Source of the DNA: Bdellovibrionaceae bacterium UBA2339
GTDB taxonomy: Bacteria; Bdellovibrionota; Bdellovibrionia; Bdellovibrionales; JAMPXM01
NCBI GenBank assembly: GCA_002344785.1
Contig: DDUL01000007.1
Coordinates: 1 to 64,000, forward strand
DNA length: 64,000 bases
Direction of reading: 5' to 3'
In this document: piece by piece, positions 63,139 to 64,000 of the stretch
How positions within the stretch are numbered: position 1 is the stretch's first letter
How the letters are laid out: each line of letters starts with the position of its first letter
The notes under the pieces: generated by a model
The model's database searches: none
Told to the model about the DNA's origin: nothing
The model's input: only the letters and a program-made list of their open reading frames with translations
Program-made: the position numbers and the translations under genes

Positions 63139-64000
63139 ATGTCAGAAAATCAATACTCATCGCTCGCAAGCCCTGCCACGCAAACCCATCTGTTCACTCC
63201 GCCGACTTCCTTCGCCGCCAATTCGCGAATGAATGCCGCGGCCGAGGCCGAGCTTCGAAAGAAATTTAAGGAAAGTCCCGACTCGGCATGGGCTGAGATG
63301 GGGAATCGACTGAGCTGGTTTAAGCCCTTCACGAAAATCAAAGACGTCAGCTTCAAATCCCCCGTCAGAATCCGTTGGTATGAGGACGGAACACTCAACG
63401 CGAGTTTCAATTGCATTGATCGGCACCTGGCTCATCGAGGCGACAAAGTCGCCATCATTTGGGAAGGCGATGATCCTTCAACACCTGTTCGCCGCTACAC
63501 CTACCTGGAACTGGCTCGCGAAGTCGGCCGATTTGCCAACACACTCAAAGCTCGCGGCGTGCAGCGTGGCGACTGCGTGACCATCTACATGCCGATGATT
63601 CCCGAAGCTGTCTTCGCGATGCTCGCTTGCGCGCGAATTGGCGCCATGCACTCGGTAGTGTTTGGTGGATTTTCGCCAGACTCGATCACGGATCGCATCA
63701 TCGACGCTCGCTCGCGCTATGTGATCACGGCCGATGAAGGTGTTCGCGGCGGCAAAAAAGTTCCGCTCAAGGCTAATGTGGATGCAGCGCTGGAGCGATT
63801 GGACTCGCTCGCTCAAAGCGCTAAGGCCGACGTGCAAGTTCGCGAAGTGCTGGTCATCCGCCACACCGGTGCCGCCGTCGCGATGCGCGCGGGGCGAGAC
63901 GTCGATTACGCCGAAGTTTCGCGTGGTCTTCCGCATGATGCGCCTCCGGCGGAGATGAATGCCGAAGATCCGCTCTTCATGCTTTACACTTCAGGATCCA
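63139..64000 (+). CDS. acsA: Acetyl-CoA synthetase, 5' part
   Basis: AMP-forming acetyl-CoA synthetase, cut by the window end after about 287 codons of an expected 650. The start ATGTCAGAAAATC lies 60 bases past the terminator. Visible hallmarks are WFKPF, SFNCIDRHL, VAIIWEGD, the acetyl-CoA synthetase stretch YMPMIPEAVFAMLACARIGAMHS in pieces, VVFGGFSPDS, and the beginning of the phosphate-binding loop LYTSGS at the last bases. Confidence 0.95.
   Translation, partial: MSENQYSSLASPATQTHLFTPPTSFAANSRMNAAAEAELRKKFKESPDSAWAEMGNRLSWFKPFTKIKDVSFKSPVRIRWYEDGTLNASFNCIDRHLAHRGDKVAIIWEGDDPSTPVRRYTYLELAREVGRFANTLKARGVQRGDCVTIYMPMIPEAVFAMLACARIGAMHSVVFGGFSPDSITDRIIDARSRYVITADEGVRGGKKVPLKANVDAALERLDSLAQSAKADVQVREVLVIRHTGAAVAMRAGRDVDYAEVSRGLPHDAPPAEMNAEDPLFMLYTSGS

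Noticed and set aside
1..64000. CRISPR arrays, rRNA operons, insertion sequences or prophage
   Set aside because: No regularly spaced repeats, rRNA-like stretches, transposase or phage structural genes were found; the only mobile-type signal is the Rhs remnant.

Overview
The window is a dense, protein-rich stretch of chromosome from a Gram-negative bacterium. Its coding style and content suggest a deltaproteobacterium-like or Bdellovibrionota/Oligoflexia-like lineage. The pointers are a ten-gene cluster resembling the myxobacterial/Bdellovibrio gliding (Glt) envelope machine, an AgmX/PglI-type TonB-like protein, a myxobacterial-type outer-membrane barrel, many lipoproteins with proline-rich tails, and LPS and Mla genes showing an outer membrane. 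The assignment is inference; no rRNA is present to settle it.

Layout. 1-3.9 kb: an EF-hand lipoprotein, tRNA-Leu, and a tightly overlapping run ending in murI-mpaA-dapD (cell-wall glutamate/diaminopimelate supply and recycling). 3.9-9.4 kb (minus): ridA, a DUF218 protein, then mlaE-mlaF-mlaD, an unknown protein and a LolC/E-type permease, probably one lipid/lipoprotein trafficking transcript. Its MlaF-like ATPase lacks nearly every hallmark catalytic residue. 9.4-20.5 kb (minus): a ten-gene operon starting with an ExbB/TolQ channel and two ExbD-like proteins, followed by TPR, TonB-like, lipoprotein, beta-barrel and VWA components, and closed by a hairpin terminator. 21-27.3 kb: a barrel protein, tRNA-Ala, GNAT, DUF1338, and a heptosyltransferase-kdtA pair for LPS core. 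27.3-32.4 kb (minus): a 1276-residue lipoprotein with a duplicated module, coupled to an outer-membrane barrel.

32.8-35 kb is an accessory island: an M91-type metallopeptidase toxin tip still carrying the Rhs junction motif, a candidate immunity gene, an Rhs YD-repeat remnant, and two further small exported or membrane proteins. 35-44.7 kb is mixed: a DUF5522/metal-receptor fusion, a lipoprotein, an unrecognised 459-residue protein paired with an RNase Z-like hydrolase, an orphan FliG-like protein, a one-haem lipoprotein cytochrome with a clsB-ybhP-like pair, and a P-loop ATPase.

44.7-54.9 kb (minus): an aldehyde dehydrogenase, then pstC-pstA-pstB-phoU-phoB-phoR with a Pho-box-like element but no pstS, and feoA-feoB upstream. 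55-62.2 kb: pdxJ (minus), then a three-gene overlapping operon joining a PilZ-like/alpha-oxoamine synthase fusion, a membrane histidine kinase, and a receiver-cyclase protein, followed by hisS. This operon is my best candidate for an undescribed system: lipid-type PLP enzymology wired to second-messenger signalling. The window ends with a small exported protein, a strong terminator, and the 5' part of acetyl-CoA synthetase.
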